Source: Snuella lapsa
Lineage (GTDB): Bacteria; Bacteroidota; Bacteroidia; Flavobacteriales; Flavobacteriaceae
Direction of reading: 5' to 3'
DNA length: 64,000 bases
NCBI RefSeq assembly: GCF_039539345.1
Contig: NZ_BAABCY010000079.1
Span: 1 to 64,000, forward strand
This document shows positions 35,345 to 44,066 of the stretch, piece after piece. The position numbers and the translations under genes are program-made. The notes beneath the pieces are model-generated. The model did not search any database and was not told the DNA's origin. It worked only from the letters and a program-made list of their open reading frames with translations. Within the stretch, counting starts at the first letter, position 1. Each line of letters begins with the position of its first letter.

Positions 35345-37381
35345 ATGAAAGCACTACAACTATTATTAGTAACTTTTATTTTTATTTTACATTCTATTTC
35401 ATATTCACAATCTAATCATACAACTGCATTAGAACATAATTACCCTATCATTCCTACACCCCAAGAAATTAATTATGGTAATGAAGAAATAGAATTTAAC
35501 CATATCAATATTCAATCTAATGAATTTGAAAACGAAGGCAAGTTACTATTAGCGTTTTTCAAAACAAATCAACTACAAAATAACCCCAATGGCTTATTAA
35601 TTGAATTGCATAAAACGCCTATAGCAAACACCAGCAGTAATGAGGCCTACACTTTAACCATTTCAGACAAACTAGTTATTTCTGCAGCAACCTCCGAAGG
35701 CATCTTTTATGGTATCCAAACCTTAAAGCAATTATTTAGAATGCACAATGAAAAAGGCATTTTTCCTAAGGTAAAAATAACGGATTGGCCCGCATTTAAA
35801 ATTCGTGGATTTATGCATGATACGGGGAGAAATTTTCAGTCGGTTGCCCAACTTAAAGAGCAAATAGAGGTACTGGCAAATTACAAATACAATGTATTTC
35901 ACTGGCATTTAACCGATAATCCCGGTTGGCGTTTAGAGAGTAAAATGTACCCCGGGTTACAATCGGAAGCCGCAACAACGAGACAAAAAGGACGGTTTTA
36001 TTCCCTGGAGGATTTTAACGATATTCTTACTTTTTGTAAATCCAGACACATTACTGTAATTCCCGAACTGGACATTCCCGGGCATACCGAAGCATTCAGA
36101 AAAGCGTTTCAGATAAAAACCATGAGCGATCCCAGGGTAAAACCCATACTTATAAATCTTTTTAAAGAGCTTTTAGATTGGACCAACCCCAGGGATGTGC
36201 CTTATATCCATATTGGAACCGATGAAGTTAAGGCTAATATCGAACACGTTTCTAATGAGGTGTTACTTGATATTATCAACTTGATTAAAAGTGCCGATAG
36301 AGATGTTATCGTATGGAAACAAGGCATCCAAGTGAAAGAAGACAAAACCTCAATAAATCAATTGTGGGCACAACACAAACCAAGAAAGGGGCATCGATTT
36401 ATAGACTCCAGAAGTAACTATATTAATCATCTTGACCCTTTTGCTGGTATGGCCCGATTATATTTTCAACAACCTTGCCGGCAAGAACAAGGAACTGATT
36501 TAGCCCTAGGCGGCATTTTATGTGCCTGGCCAGACAATAACATTGGCCATGAACGTGATATACTAAGGCAAAATCCCATTTACCCATCTATGGTATTTTA
36601 TGCCGATGCCATTTGGAAAGGCAGAACCAAAGATTATCCCGAATATTGGGCTCAACTACCGCCTAAAGACACCCCCGAATTTAATGCTTTTAAAGCCTTT
36701 GAACAAAAGGTAATTACACATAGAGATTTGTTTTTTAAGGGAAAAGAATTCCAATATATTGCACAAACTGATAACTATTGGAAACTAATCGGCCCCTTTG
36801 ACCACCTGGGTGATTACCAAAAATCATTCCCGGCAGAAAAAAGTATACACACCTCTTATACAATTGACAACCAATTATTCACCTGGACAAATACTCATAC
36901 TGGCGGGACGATCCATTTAAAACATTTTTTTGGTTTTCCCGCCGTTACCACTGCCAAATCAGGTACTTTCTATGCTTATACCAACATATTCTCCCCAGAT
37001 GACAGAACACAAGATTTTTGGATAGGCTTTCAAGGATGGTCACGATCCGGACGCAGAGGTGGGCCAACACCCAATATTGGACAATGGCATACCACCAATC
37101 CTAAAATTTGGGTAAACAACCAGGAAATAGCGCCTCCTATATGGAAACAACCAAACTTGGGGGCAGATACGCATGAGATTCCGTTTATTGATGAAGATTA
37201 TTTTTATAGAGCTCCAACGAAAATTAAACTAAAAAAAGGCTGGAATACCGTATTACTAAAAATTCCTCATGGCGAAAACTCCTGGAAATGGATGTTTACC
37301 TGTATACCTGTAAACGTTACAGAAAATGGTGTTAGAGAAGTAGACGAATTAAAATTTAGCACTACATTTGAGAATAATTAA
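35345..37381 (+). CDS. GH20 beta-N-acetylhexosaminidase
   Basis: A secreted 678-residue enzyme with a signal peptide to about residue 21 (ISYSQ). The N-terminal GH20b domain (to about 145) is followed by the TIM barrel with RGFMHDTGR, NVFHWHLTDNPGWRLE, PELDIPGHTEA and the catalytic pair Asp293-Glu294 in HIGTDE. The more usual form is HIGGDE, so Thr replaces Gly next to the pair. The C-terminal 220 residues (from about 460) form an extra beta-rich domain. It removes terminal beta-linked GlcNAc or GalNAc. In this locus it would act after sialidase and galactosidase on animal-type glycans. Confidence 0.92.
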   Translation: MKALQLLLVTFIFILHSISYSQSNHTTALEHNYPIIPTPQEINYGNEEIEFNHINIQSNEFENEGKLLLAFFKTNQLQNNPNGLLIELHKTPIANTSSNEAYTLTISDKLVISAATSEGIFYGIQTLKQLFRMHNEKGIFPKVKITDWPAFKIRGFMHDTGRNFQSVAQLKEQIEVLANYKYNVFHWHLTDNPGWRLESKMYPGLQSEAATTRQKGRFYSLEDFNDILTFCKSRHITVIPELDIPGHTEAFRKAFQIKTMSDPRVKPILINLFKELLDWTNPRDVPYIHIGTDEVKANIEHVSNEVLLDIINLIKSADRDVIVWKQGIQVKEDKTSINQLWAQHKPRKGHRFIDSRSNYINHLDPFAGMARLYFQQPCRQEQGTDLALGGILCAWPDNNIGHERDILRQNPIYPSMVFYADAIWKGRTKDYPEYWAQLPPKDTPEFNAFKAFEQKVITHRDLFFKGKEFQYIAQTDNYWKLIGPFDHLGDYQKSFPAEKSIHTSYTIDNQLFTWTNTHTGGTIHLKHFFGFPAVTTAKSGTFYAYTNIFSPDDRTQDFWIGFQGWSRSGRRGGPTPNIGQWHTTNPKIWVNNQEIAPPIWKQPNLGADTHEIPFIDEDYFYRAPTKIKLKKGWNTVLLKIPHGENSWKWMFTCIPVNVTENGVREVDELKFSTTFENN

Positions 37382-37395
37382 GACTCTTTTAAATA

Positions 37396-38046
37396 ATGAA
37401 AAAGCTCATAATCATACTTTTAATTACTACTGTTAAAATCGGATTAGCCCAAACTTATTCCGACCATTATTACAAAAGGAAAGCATTATTCGAAAGCGAA
37501 CCAGATACTAAAAACGAAATTATTTTTTTAGGAAACAGTATTACTGAAGGGGGTCAATGGAAAACCCTGTTTCCAAACAGAAATGTTATCAACCGCGGTA
37601 TTAGTGGTGATGTTACGGACGGTATCTTATTTAGATTAGCAGAAGTTACTTCCTCTAATCCTTCAAAAATCTTTTTAATGATCGGGACTAACGATATGGC
37701 GCGCGGAAAAAGCATTGATTATGTTATCGACGGTATTGTAAAAATCGTTTCTCAAATTAAAGAACAATCAAAAGACACAAAAATATTTTTACAAACCATA
37801 CTCCCAATCAATCCAAATGTAGGCCATAAATTTTCCGGACATAAAAACAACCATCAAAAAATTATAGAGGCCAATAAACGCATAAAAGCTTTAGCAGAAA
37901 CATATCATTTAACATATATCGATCTTCATAAATTTATGCGTAATCGCAAATGGCATTTAAAATCAGAGTACACTTACGACGGATTGCATCTAAGTGAAAA
38001 AGGCTATAAAAAATGGAAGAAAGTCATTAATAAATACGTCAATTAA
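37396..38046 (+). CDS. Secreted SGNH/GDSL-type esterase
   Basis: A 216-residue single-domain SGNH hydrolase with a signal peptide (KIGLAQ, to about residue 19). The four family blocks are present: FLGNSITEG (nucleophile Ser), NRGISGD, IGTNDM and DGLHLSEKG (catalytic His). In this operon an acetylesterase acting on O-acetyl sugars is likely, possibly with different positional preference from the bimodular esterase at 31966-34038. It starts 14 bp after the GH20 stop, and the next gene starts 1 bp after its stop, so translation is probably coupled. Confidence 0.88.
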   Translation: MKKLIIILLITTVKIGLAQTYSDHYYKRKALFESEPDTKNEIIFLGNSITEGGQWKTLFPNRNVINRGISGDVTDGILFRLAEVTSSNPSKIFLMIGTNDMARGKSIDYVIDGIVKIVSQIKEQSKDTKIFLQTILPINPNVGHKFSGHKNNHQKIIEANKRIKALAETYHLTYIDLHKFMRNRKWHLKSEYTYDGLHLSEKGYKKWKKVINKYVN

Positions 38047-38047
38047 A

Positions 38048-38821
38048 ATGAGTAATCAGCCAAGACCCTATGTTTTAGCAGAATCGAACTGGAAACATGT
38101 AAAAGATGAGCAGTATACTGTTGCCATTTTGCCCTGGGGAGCTACCGAAGCTCACAATTATCATTTACCGTATGCCACCGACAACATTCTTGCTGAATCG
38201 GTTGCCATAGAATCCGCTGAGAAAGCCTGGAGCAATCATGCCAAGGTTATTGTACTTCCCACTATTCCGTTTGGAGTAAATACAGGGCAAATTGATGTCC
38301 CATTATGTATAAATATGAGCCCGAGCACCCAATTGGCGGTTTTAAAGGATATTGGTTTTGTTCTGAATAAACAAAACATTAATAAGTTCGTTATTGTTAA
38401 TGCCCATGGTGGTAATCACTTTAAACAAATGATTCGGGAGCTTTCGATAAGCTATCCGGATGTATTTATTTGTGCTTTAGACTGGTGGAAAGTTACTGAT
38501 GCGGATCATTTTTTCGATACGCCCGGAGATCATGCCGGTGAATTGGAAACGGCAGTGGTCATGCATTTAACACCCAATTTTGTGTTACCCCTCGAATTAG
38601 CAGGAGATGGAGCTGCCAAAACATTTAAGATATCAGGTTTAAAGGAAGGATGGGTTACTGCACAACGCCAATGGACCGAGGTTACAAGTGATACCGGAGT
38701 GGGAAATCCTTATAAGGCGTCTAAGGAAAAGGGAGAGAAATTCTTTGATGTGGTTACCGACAAAATAGCCCTGTTCTTCAAAGAATTACATCACGCCGAT
38801 TTAAATGATATGTATGAATAA
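38048..38821 (+). CDS. Creatininase-family amidohydrolase
   Basis: A soluble metal-dependent amidohydrolase of 257 residues without a signal peptide. The creatininase metal ligands are visible in PWGATEAHNYHLPYATD, VNAHGGNHF and GDHAGELETA. I start it at the ATG at 38048 (MSNQPRPY), because a longer frame would overlap the SGNH gene by about 50 bp. Members of this family open or hydrolyse amide bonds in creatinine, cofactors and nucleotide derivatives. None that I know is assigned to sialic-acid breakdown. Its position inside a translationally coupled sialoglycan operon suggests an amide-containing sugar or lactam as substrate. That is a guess from context. Confidence 0.85.
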   Translation: MSNQPRPYVLAESNWKHVKDEQYTVAILPWGATEAHNYHLPYATDNILAESVAIESAEKAWSNHAKVIVLPTIPFGVNTGQIDVPLCINMSPSTQLAVLKDIGFVLNKQNINKFVIVNAHGGNHFKQMIRELSISYPDVFICALDWWKVTDADHFFDTPGDHAGELETAVVMHLTPNFVLPLELAGDGAAKTFKISGLKEGWVTAQRQWTEVTSDTGVGNPYKASKEKGEKFFDVVTDKIALFFKELHHADLNDMYE

Positions 38822-38869
38822 ACAGGCCGTTTCCCAATTTTCAACTAGAAACTAAAATATATTTTAAAT

Positions 38870-38886
38870 ATTATGTTATACATAAT
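38870..38886. promoter_or_regulatory. Predicted GntR operator, copy 3
   Basis: ATTATGT-TAT-ACATAAT is a perfect 7-3-7 palindrome 41 bp before the ATG of the second sialidase. It matches copies 1 and 2, marking a third transcription unit under the same regulator. Confidence 0.75.
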
Positions 38887-38897
38887 ACATTTTTTAT

Positions 38898-38905
38898 TAC
38901 ATTTG
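38898..38905 (+). promoter_or_regulatory. Predicted -7 element before the second sialidase
   Basis: TACATTTG fits TAnnTTTG exactly and lies 22 bp before the ATG. The operator copy 3 covers the region where the -33 element should be, and no good TTTG is visible there. Confidence 0.4.
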
Positions 38906-38927
38906 AAGCATACAATATGCTGATAAA

Positions 38928-40583
38928 ATGAAACTTAACTCAAAATTTGTCTTATTATTACTTTCTCTATTCGCCTTTTCATGTTCATCCTCTGCAGATG
39001 TTAAAATTGAAGAAGACCAAAATTCAACTGAAAATAATTGCAACTTAACCTCATCAAAGTCTACAACAAGCTACATTAATTATTTCAAGATAAATGACGG
39101 CACATTACTTAATCATATCTCAAACAATGTGGGTTATGAAAAAACCATTGATAATGACATAGCATTAACCTCAAACGGGTCTTACAAATTTAATTTTGGG
39201 ATAGGCGATCCTACTAAAGGAAAATATAAGATTGTACATATTTGGATAGATAAAAACCAGGATGGTGATTTCAATGATCCACAAGAACTTATCTTAAGTT
39301 GGAATGGCGAAAACAGCACCAATGATCTTCAATTTTCCAATAAACCAATAGGAATTATTTCTCAGTTGGGTTCAACCTTTCTAAGAATAGTAATGAGATC
39401 ATCCAATAGTCCAATTACCTCAATATCGCCTTGTAGTAATTTTAATGATGGAGAAATTGAGGACTATGCGGTTAAAATTGAACCGGCACCAGAGCCCCTT
39501 AGTGTTTTAACCCCTGAGGTCACACACGACTTATTCACAGGCAGTGGCACAACTTTTTTAACAGATGGCATTCCCCATACATTTAGGATACCGTCTTTAG
39601 TTACCACAAAAAATGGCACTTTATTAGCGATTGGCGATGGCCGGTTAAATAGTAATGCCGACGTTCCAAATAGAATAGACTTTTATATAAAGCGAAGTAC
39701 CGATAACGGGACAACCTGGGGGGATAGTATTGTAATATCCAATACTATGTACGGCGGAGATGCATGTACTGTTGTTGACAAAACAACGGGAAGGATATTC
39801 CTTTTCTATGCTTATTCACAATTCAAAAATATTTTTGGATCAGATGGAGACCCAAATAGTGTAAATTGCTTAAGATCCCGTTATATTTATAGTGATGATG
39901 ATGGACTAACATGGTCTGACCCTGTTGATTTAACAGCCGATTTATATAAACCTGGGGATAACTCATATTGGGCATCCGGAGGAACAGGTATTCAATTGAG
40001 AAATGGAACCTTGGTAATTCCAATAGCTATTGTAAGATCCGGTGTAATTTACGGCGGTTTATTATATAGTGCAGATCACGGTCAAACTTGGAACAGATCT
40101 GCGACAAACAGCTATGATAGGTTTGATGAAAACACAATAGTCGAGTTAAACGATGGTAGAATTATGGTAAATGCAAGAAATCATTATGGAACCTCTAACC
40201 GCTTAATAACCTATACTTCAGATTTAGGCTCAACGTGGGAACCTTACCATTTCGATTCAATATTGATTGACCCTATATGTCAGGGGCATATAACAAGGTA
40301 TACTTCAACTTTGGATGGTTATGATAAAAATAGAATATTATTTAGCAATCCAGGTAATACGTCTTCAAGAAAAAATGGCACTTTAAGAATTAGTTACGAT
40401 GAAGGTCAAACTTGGACGCATTCAAAATTATATCAAGAAGGCGATTCAAATTATTCATGCATAGCTATTTTACCTAATGGAAAAATAGGTGTTTTATATG
40501 AAGTCAACCATTCGCTTTTAAGGTTTAAAAGATTTAACTTGGAGGATTTAACCGATAATATGGATACTTTCATTAATAATTAA
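38928..40583 (+). CDS. GH33 sialidase with N-terminal GEVED domain, lipoprotein
   Basis: A 551-residue lipoprotein (lipobox LFAFSCSS, Cys19). Residues about 40-185 form a GEVED domain (WIDKNQDGDFNDPQELIL and the terminal motif DGEIEDYAV), a beta-sandwich often found in secreted flavobacterial proteins. The catalytic propeller starts near residue 195 with HTFRIPSL (first Arg of the triad). It has Asp boxes STDNGTTW, SDDDGLTW, SADHGQTW, TSDLGSTW and SYDEGQTW. It is transcribed from its own operator-linked promoter together with the mutarotase-symporter gene 58 bp downstream. Two sialidases suggest different linkages or presentations of sialic acid. Confidence 0.93.
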   Translation: MKLNSKFVLLLLSLFAFSCSSSADVKIEEDQNSTENNCNLTSSKSTTSYINYFKINDGTLLNHISNNVGYEKTIDNDIALTSNGSYKFNFGIGDPTKGKYKIVHIWIDKNQDGDFNDPQELILSWNGENSTNDLQFSNKPIGIISQLGSTFLRIVMRSSNSPITSISPCSNFNDGEIEDYAVKIEPAPEPLSVLTPEVTHDLFTGSGTTFLTDGIPHTFRIPSLVTTKNGTLLAIGDGRLNSNADVPNRIDFYIKRSTDNGTTWGDSIVISNTMYGGDACTVVDKTTGRIFLFYAYSQFKNIFGSDGDPNSVNCLRSRYIYSDDDGLTWSDPVDLTADLYKPGDNSYWASGGTGIQLRNGTLVIPIAIVRSGVIYGGLLYSADHGQTWNRSATNSYDRFDENTIVELNDGRIMVNARNHYGTSNRLITYTSDLGSTWEPYHFDSILIDPICQGHITRYTSTLDGYDKNRILFSNPGNTSSRKNGTLRISYDEGQTWTHSKLYQEGDSNYSCIAILPNGKIGVLYEVNHSLLRFKRFNLEDLTDNMDTFINN

Positions 40584-40641
40584 ATAAATATCGATTGCTT
40601 GTTCTTTTAAACTAATAATTGACACATATAATTCTTCGAGA

Positions 40642-43272
40642 ATGAACAAAACTAAAAAAACCGCAAAATTAATACTTGCTATTTTATTCATTACGCTTTC
40701 CTATAGTCAAGAACCAAATCACAAAATAGTTGTTACTGACTTGCAAAGTTTACCCGCCGAAAATAATACAGCCAAATCTCATGGCTATGCAGGCATGATA
40801 GGAGGGCAACTAGGAGAAGTGACTATAGCTGCCGGAGGCGCCAATTTTCCAAATGGATTACCTTGGAAGGGAGGAAAAAAAGTATGGAGCGACAATATTT
40901 ATATTCTTGAAAGCAATATATGGCGCTTATCTAAAACTAAATTACCAATACCTCTTGCTTATTCTGCCTCAGTTGCCTTAGAAAATGGGATTTTATGTAT
41001 TGGCGGCAATAATTCAACAACTACTATCAATAAGGTTTGGCTTTTAACGTACAATAAAAACATTAAAGATGTAGAAATAGCGGAATACCCCTCACTACCA
41101 GAACCTCTGGCCTTTTCAGCTGCAATTAAAGATGAAGATTTTGTTTATGTAGTTGGTGGAAAAAATGCAAAAGCTACAACGAACTCATTTTACAGATTAA
41201 ACTTAAAAGACAAACAAAAATGGGAAAAACTATCAAGCTTTCCCGGGATGCCCAGAGCTTTACATTGTATTGCTATTCAAGAAACCTCCTCCAATAAAAA
41301 GTTATTTCTAATAGGTGGAAGAAATCAGATTGAAGGTAAAAAATCACAAACGCCAACTAACTATTTATCTTATGATCTTAAAGAACATATTTGGAATGAC
41401 GAAGGGAATCTTACCATAAATGGGGCCCCCAGGGTTTTAATGGGTGCTTCTGCAGAAGCTAAAGGCTCAATGCATATAACTGTTTATGGAGGAAGCGATG
41501 ACCTTCTTTTTAACGAGCTTGAAAATATTTCACTGCAATTAGGTGTAACTACAAACGATTCTATTGCTAAAGTCTTAACCAACAGAAGAAATGAAATTCT
41601 TGATAATCATCCAGGGTTTTCAAAGGAAGTTTTGGCATATAATACCATTACCAATAAATGGTTTGTTTATGATAGTTTAGAAACAACGCTTCCAGTAACC
41701 GCATTAGCATTTAAGAACAATGACGATTTTGTAATTGTTTCAGGAGAAGTGTCTCCGGGGATTCGCACTCCCAAGGTGCACACATTTCAAACAGACAATG
41801 AGTCACATACTTTTGGAGTGGTAAACTATAGTGTGCTTGTATTGTATTTATTAATATCGGTGTTAATAGGCTTATATTTCGCACGCAAACAAAAATCTAC
41901 TGAAGATTATTTTACCGGTGGTGGCCGTATTCCATGGTGGGCTTCTGGTTTAAGCGTTTTTGGAACATTACTTAGTGCTATTACCTTTATGGCAATACCC
42001 GCCAAGTCTTTCACAACAGACTGGTCATTCTTTTTTCTTAATATCACAGCTATTCTGATAACGCCGGTAATCGCCTTTATCTTTATTCCTTTTTTTAATA
42101 AGTTAAAAATAAAAACTGCATACCAATACTTAGAAGATAGGTTCAACTATACAGCTCGTGCTTTTGGAAGTTTATCGTTTATTCTATTCCAGTTGGGAAG
42201 AATAGGCATTGTACTTTTATTACCTGCTTTAGCAATTTCAATTGTCACCGGAATTCCAGTTGAAGCCAGCATATTAATAATGGGTATACTATGCATTATT
42301 TATACTGCTTTTGGTGGTATTGAAGCGGTAATATGGACAGATGTTATGCAAGTAATTGTTCTTATGGGGGGTAGTATTTTAACAGTAATATGGATTCTAA
42401 TACATACTGAAACTTCATTTGATAATATGATGTCTTACGCTTTAGAACGAAACAAATTTAATGTTGCCAATATGGAACTCAACTTTACAGAATCAACGTT
42501 CTGGGTAGTATTTATAGGCGGACTGGCATCAGCAATGGTTACTCAAGGAACTGATCAAACTATTGTACAACGTTTTTTAACAAGCAATAATATTAAAGAC
42601 TCTCAAAAAACCTTATATACAAATGCCGTTTTAACATTACCTGCTACTATTATATTTTTTGGTATTGGGACACTTTTGTTCATATTTTATAGTGAAATGC
42701 CTGCTGCTCTTTCGCCATCCATTTCCAATAACGATTCTATCTTTCCTTGGTATATTGTCAAAGAATTACCAATAGGAATTTCAGGATTATTGGTAGCTGG
42801 GATATTTTCAGCCGCTATGTCCAGTATTAGTAGCAGTTTAAATTCTGTATCCACAGCCTATTGTAATGATTTTCATGTTCATTTTAAACCTGAATTATCC
42901 GATCTTAAACTCTTAAGAATTGCAAGGATCGCTACAATAATAACAGGTTTAATAGGTTTACTTCTAGCGCTATGGATGGCTAATTCGAATATTAAATCCC
43001 TATGGGATCAATTTTACCGCTTTTTAGGTCTTTTTACTGGTGGTTTGGGAGGAATGTTTCTTCTGGGAATGCTTACCAAAAAAGCAAATACGACTGGAAC
43101 CTTGTTGGGCTTATTATTCAGTGCTGTTTTAATATGGTATATTAGTGTTTTTACGGATATTAACTTTTTAATGTATTCCTTCTTTGGAGTAGTCTCTTGC
43201 TTTTGTTTTGGTTATCTGTTTAGTTTGATTATCGGGAGTAAACCTTCTAATTTTATAGCTATTAAAAAGTAG
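40642..43272 (+). CDS. NanM-like kelch mutarotase fused to a sodium:solute symporter
   Basis: An 876-residue fusion. After a signal-like N-terminus (to about residue 22, SYSQ) come kelch repeats forming a propeller of the permuted mutarotase family (about 30-385; GGANFPNG, VVGGKNAK, LIGGRNQ). The first membrane helix follows (VLVLYLLISVLIGLYFA). The rest is a sodium:solute symporter with about 13 helices (YFTGGGRIPWWASGLSVFGT, GGIEAVIWTDVMQ, SAAMSSISSSLNSVSTA). NanM speeds the alpha-to-beta change of sialic acid released by sialidases, and the symporter would carry it inward. The fused layout places the mutarotase on the periplasmic face of the transporter. It is the last gene of the locus, and a terminator follows. 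Confidence 0.93.
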   Translation: MNKTKKTAKLILAILFITLSYSQEPNHKIVVTDLQSLPAENNTAKSHGYAGMIGGQLGEVTIAAGGANFPNGLPWKGGKKVWSDNIYILESNIWRLSKTKLPIPLAYSASVALENGILCIGGNNSTTTINKVWLLTYNKNIKDVEIAEYPSLPEPLAFSAAIKDEDFVYVVGGKNAKATTNSFYRLNLKDKQKWEKLSSFPGMPRALHCIAIQETSSNKKLFLIGGRNQIEGKKSQTPTNYLSYDLKEHIWNDEGNLTINGAPRVLMGASAEAKGSMHITVYGGSDDLLFNELENISLQLGVTTNDSIAKVLTNRRNEILDNHPGFSKEVLAYNTITNKWFVYDSLETTLPVTALAFKNNDDFVIVSGEVSPGIRTPKVHTFQTDNESHTFGVVNYSVLVLYLLISVLIGLYFARKQKSTEDYFTGGGRIPWWASGLSVFGTLLSAITFMAIPAKSFTTDWSFFFLNITAILITPVIAFIFIPFFNKLKIKTAYQYLEDRFNYTARAFGSLSFILFQLGRIGIVLLLPALAISIVTGIPVEASILIMGILCIIYTAFGGIEAVIWTDVMQVIVLMGGSILTVIWILIHTETSFDNMMSYALERNKFNVANMELNFTESTFWVVFIGGLASAMVTQGTDQTIVQRFLTSNNIKDSQKTLYTNAVLTLPATIIFFGIGTLLFIFYSEMPAALSPSISNNDSIFPWYIVKELPIGISGLLVAGIFSAAMSSISSSLNSVSTAYCNDFHVHFKPELSDLKLLRIARIATIITGLIGLLLALWMANSNIKSLWDQFYRFLGLFTGGLGGMFLLGMLTKKANTTGTLLGLLFSAVLIWYISVFTDINFLMYSFFGVVSCFCFGYLFSLIIGSKPSNFIAIKK

Positions 43273-43316
43273 CTGTTATTAGTTAAAATTTAGCTACAAG
43301 ACCAACAATTGTTCAG

Positions 43317-43346
43317 CCTGTTTATTGGAAACAGGTGTTTTTATTT
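43317..43346 (+). terminator. Intrinsic terminator ending the sialic-acid locus
   Basis: CCTGTTT (43317-43323) pairs with AAACAGG (43329-43335) around a 5-nt loop, followed by TGTTTTTATTT. It lies 45 bp after the symporter stop. Confidence 0.85.
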
Positions 43347-43441
43347 GATCTCAAATAGAATGCAAATACTCAATTTAAGGTTAAGCTTTACTGAGGTGGT
43401 TACCTGGTTGTTTTTTTAAAATATCTTTCAGGATTTTTACA

Positions 43442-43765
43442 TCAAATCAGCACCTCACTGATTTGTATAACGGGCTCAATATTGGTATAATTAGGTATGT
43501 CTCCCATTATTTTATCCGCATTCGGACCGAAGGAGTTTTCGAATGATTCCACGGTCTCAAAATATATATTCCCCATTGCTACATAGGTTGCTTCCTGATT
43601 CGGAGCTCCTCCGCCCAAACCTTTCTCAACGGTAGCCCCTATAACCGCATCGCCTAACAAGCCAGCAACCATGGGGACGTGCTTATTACAATAGTAATCC
43701 ATATCAAATGTTTTTCCTTGTCCATTTGGATAAAGGACACTTACTTTTATTGTTCCTCTTTTCAT
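43442..43765 (-). CDS. EthD-family dimeric alpha/beta-barrel protein
   Basis: A small soluble protein of 107 residues with the EthD pattern. An N-terminal strand (IKVSVLYPNG) is followed by the segment FDMDYYCNKHVPMVAGLLGD with the conserved His, and a C-terminal strand-helix (VESFENSFGPNADKIMGDI). EthD-fold proteins form ferredoxin-like dimers and occur in varied oxidative or degradation pathways. No specific role can be assigned. It is a single gene convergent with the symporter, separated by the terminator. Confidence 0.85.
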   Translation of the reverse strand: MKRGTIKVSVLYPNGQGKTFDMDYYCNKHVPMVAGLLGDAVIGATVEKGLGGGAPNQEATYVAMGNIYFETVESFENSFGPNADKIMGDIPNYTNIEPVIQISEVLI

Positions 43766-44066
43766 AATAAATACACTTTAATTGTTTAACTTAAAAACAT
43801 GTTATCGGTTGTTGCAGAGCAACCCTCACTCTATACGTAATAGTTAGCTTCAAACCTTAAAACAGGTTCAAAAGGTTTAAAGAAAGATACGAAAATTAGC
43901 TCACAAAGAAGAGCATACGTTATTTAAAAACGCTTATAATGAGACCAATACTCAGAAGCACCCTCAAAAAACATCCTATGAATCACCAATAAATATTCAA
44001 AAAAACATTAAATTAGGGTTTTGCCTTCACGTCTATTTTACTTTCCCTACATAAACTTCTGGAAAG
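43766..44066. other. Intergenic region without a recognised gene
   Basis: A 301-bp gap between two divergent genes (EthD-like and beta-barrel protein), so it should hold two promoters. The only structure seen is a small hairpin, GGTTG/CAACC, near 43806-43823. No open frame with family character was found. Confidence 0.6.
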
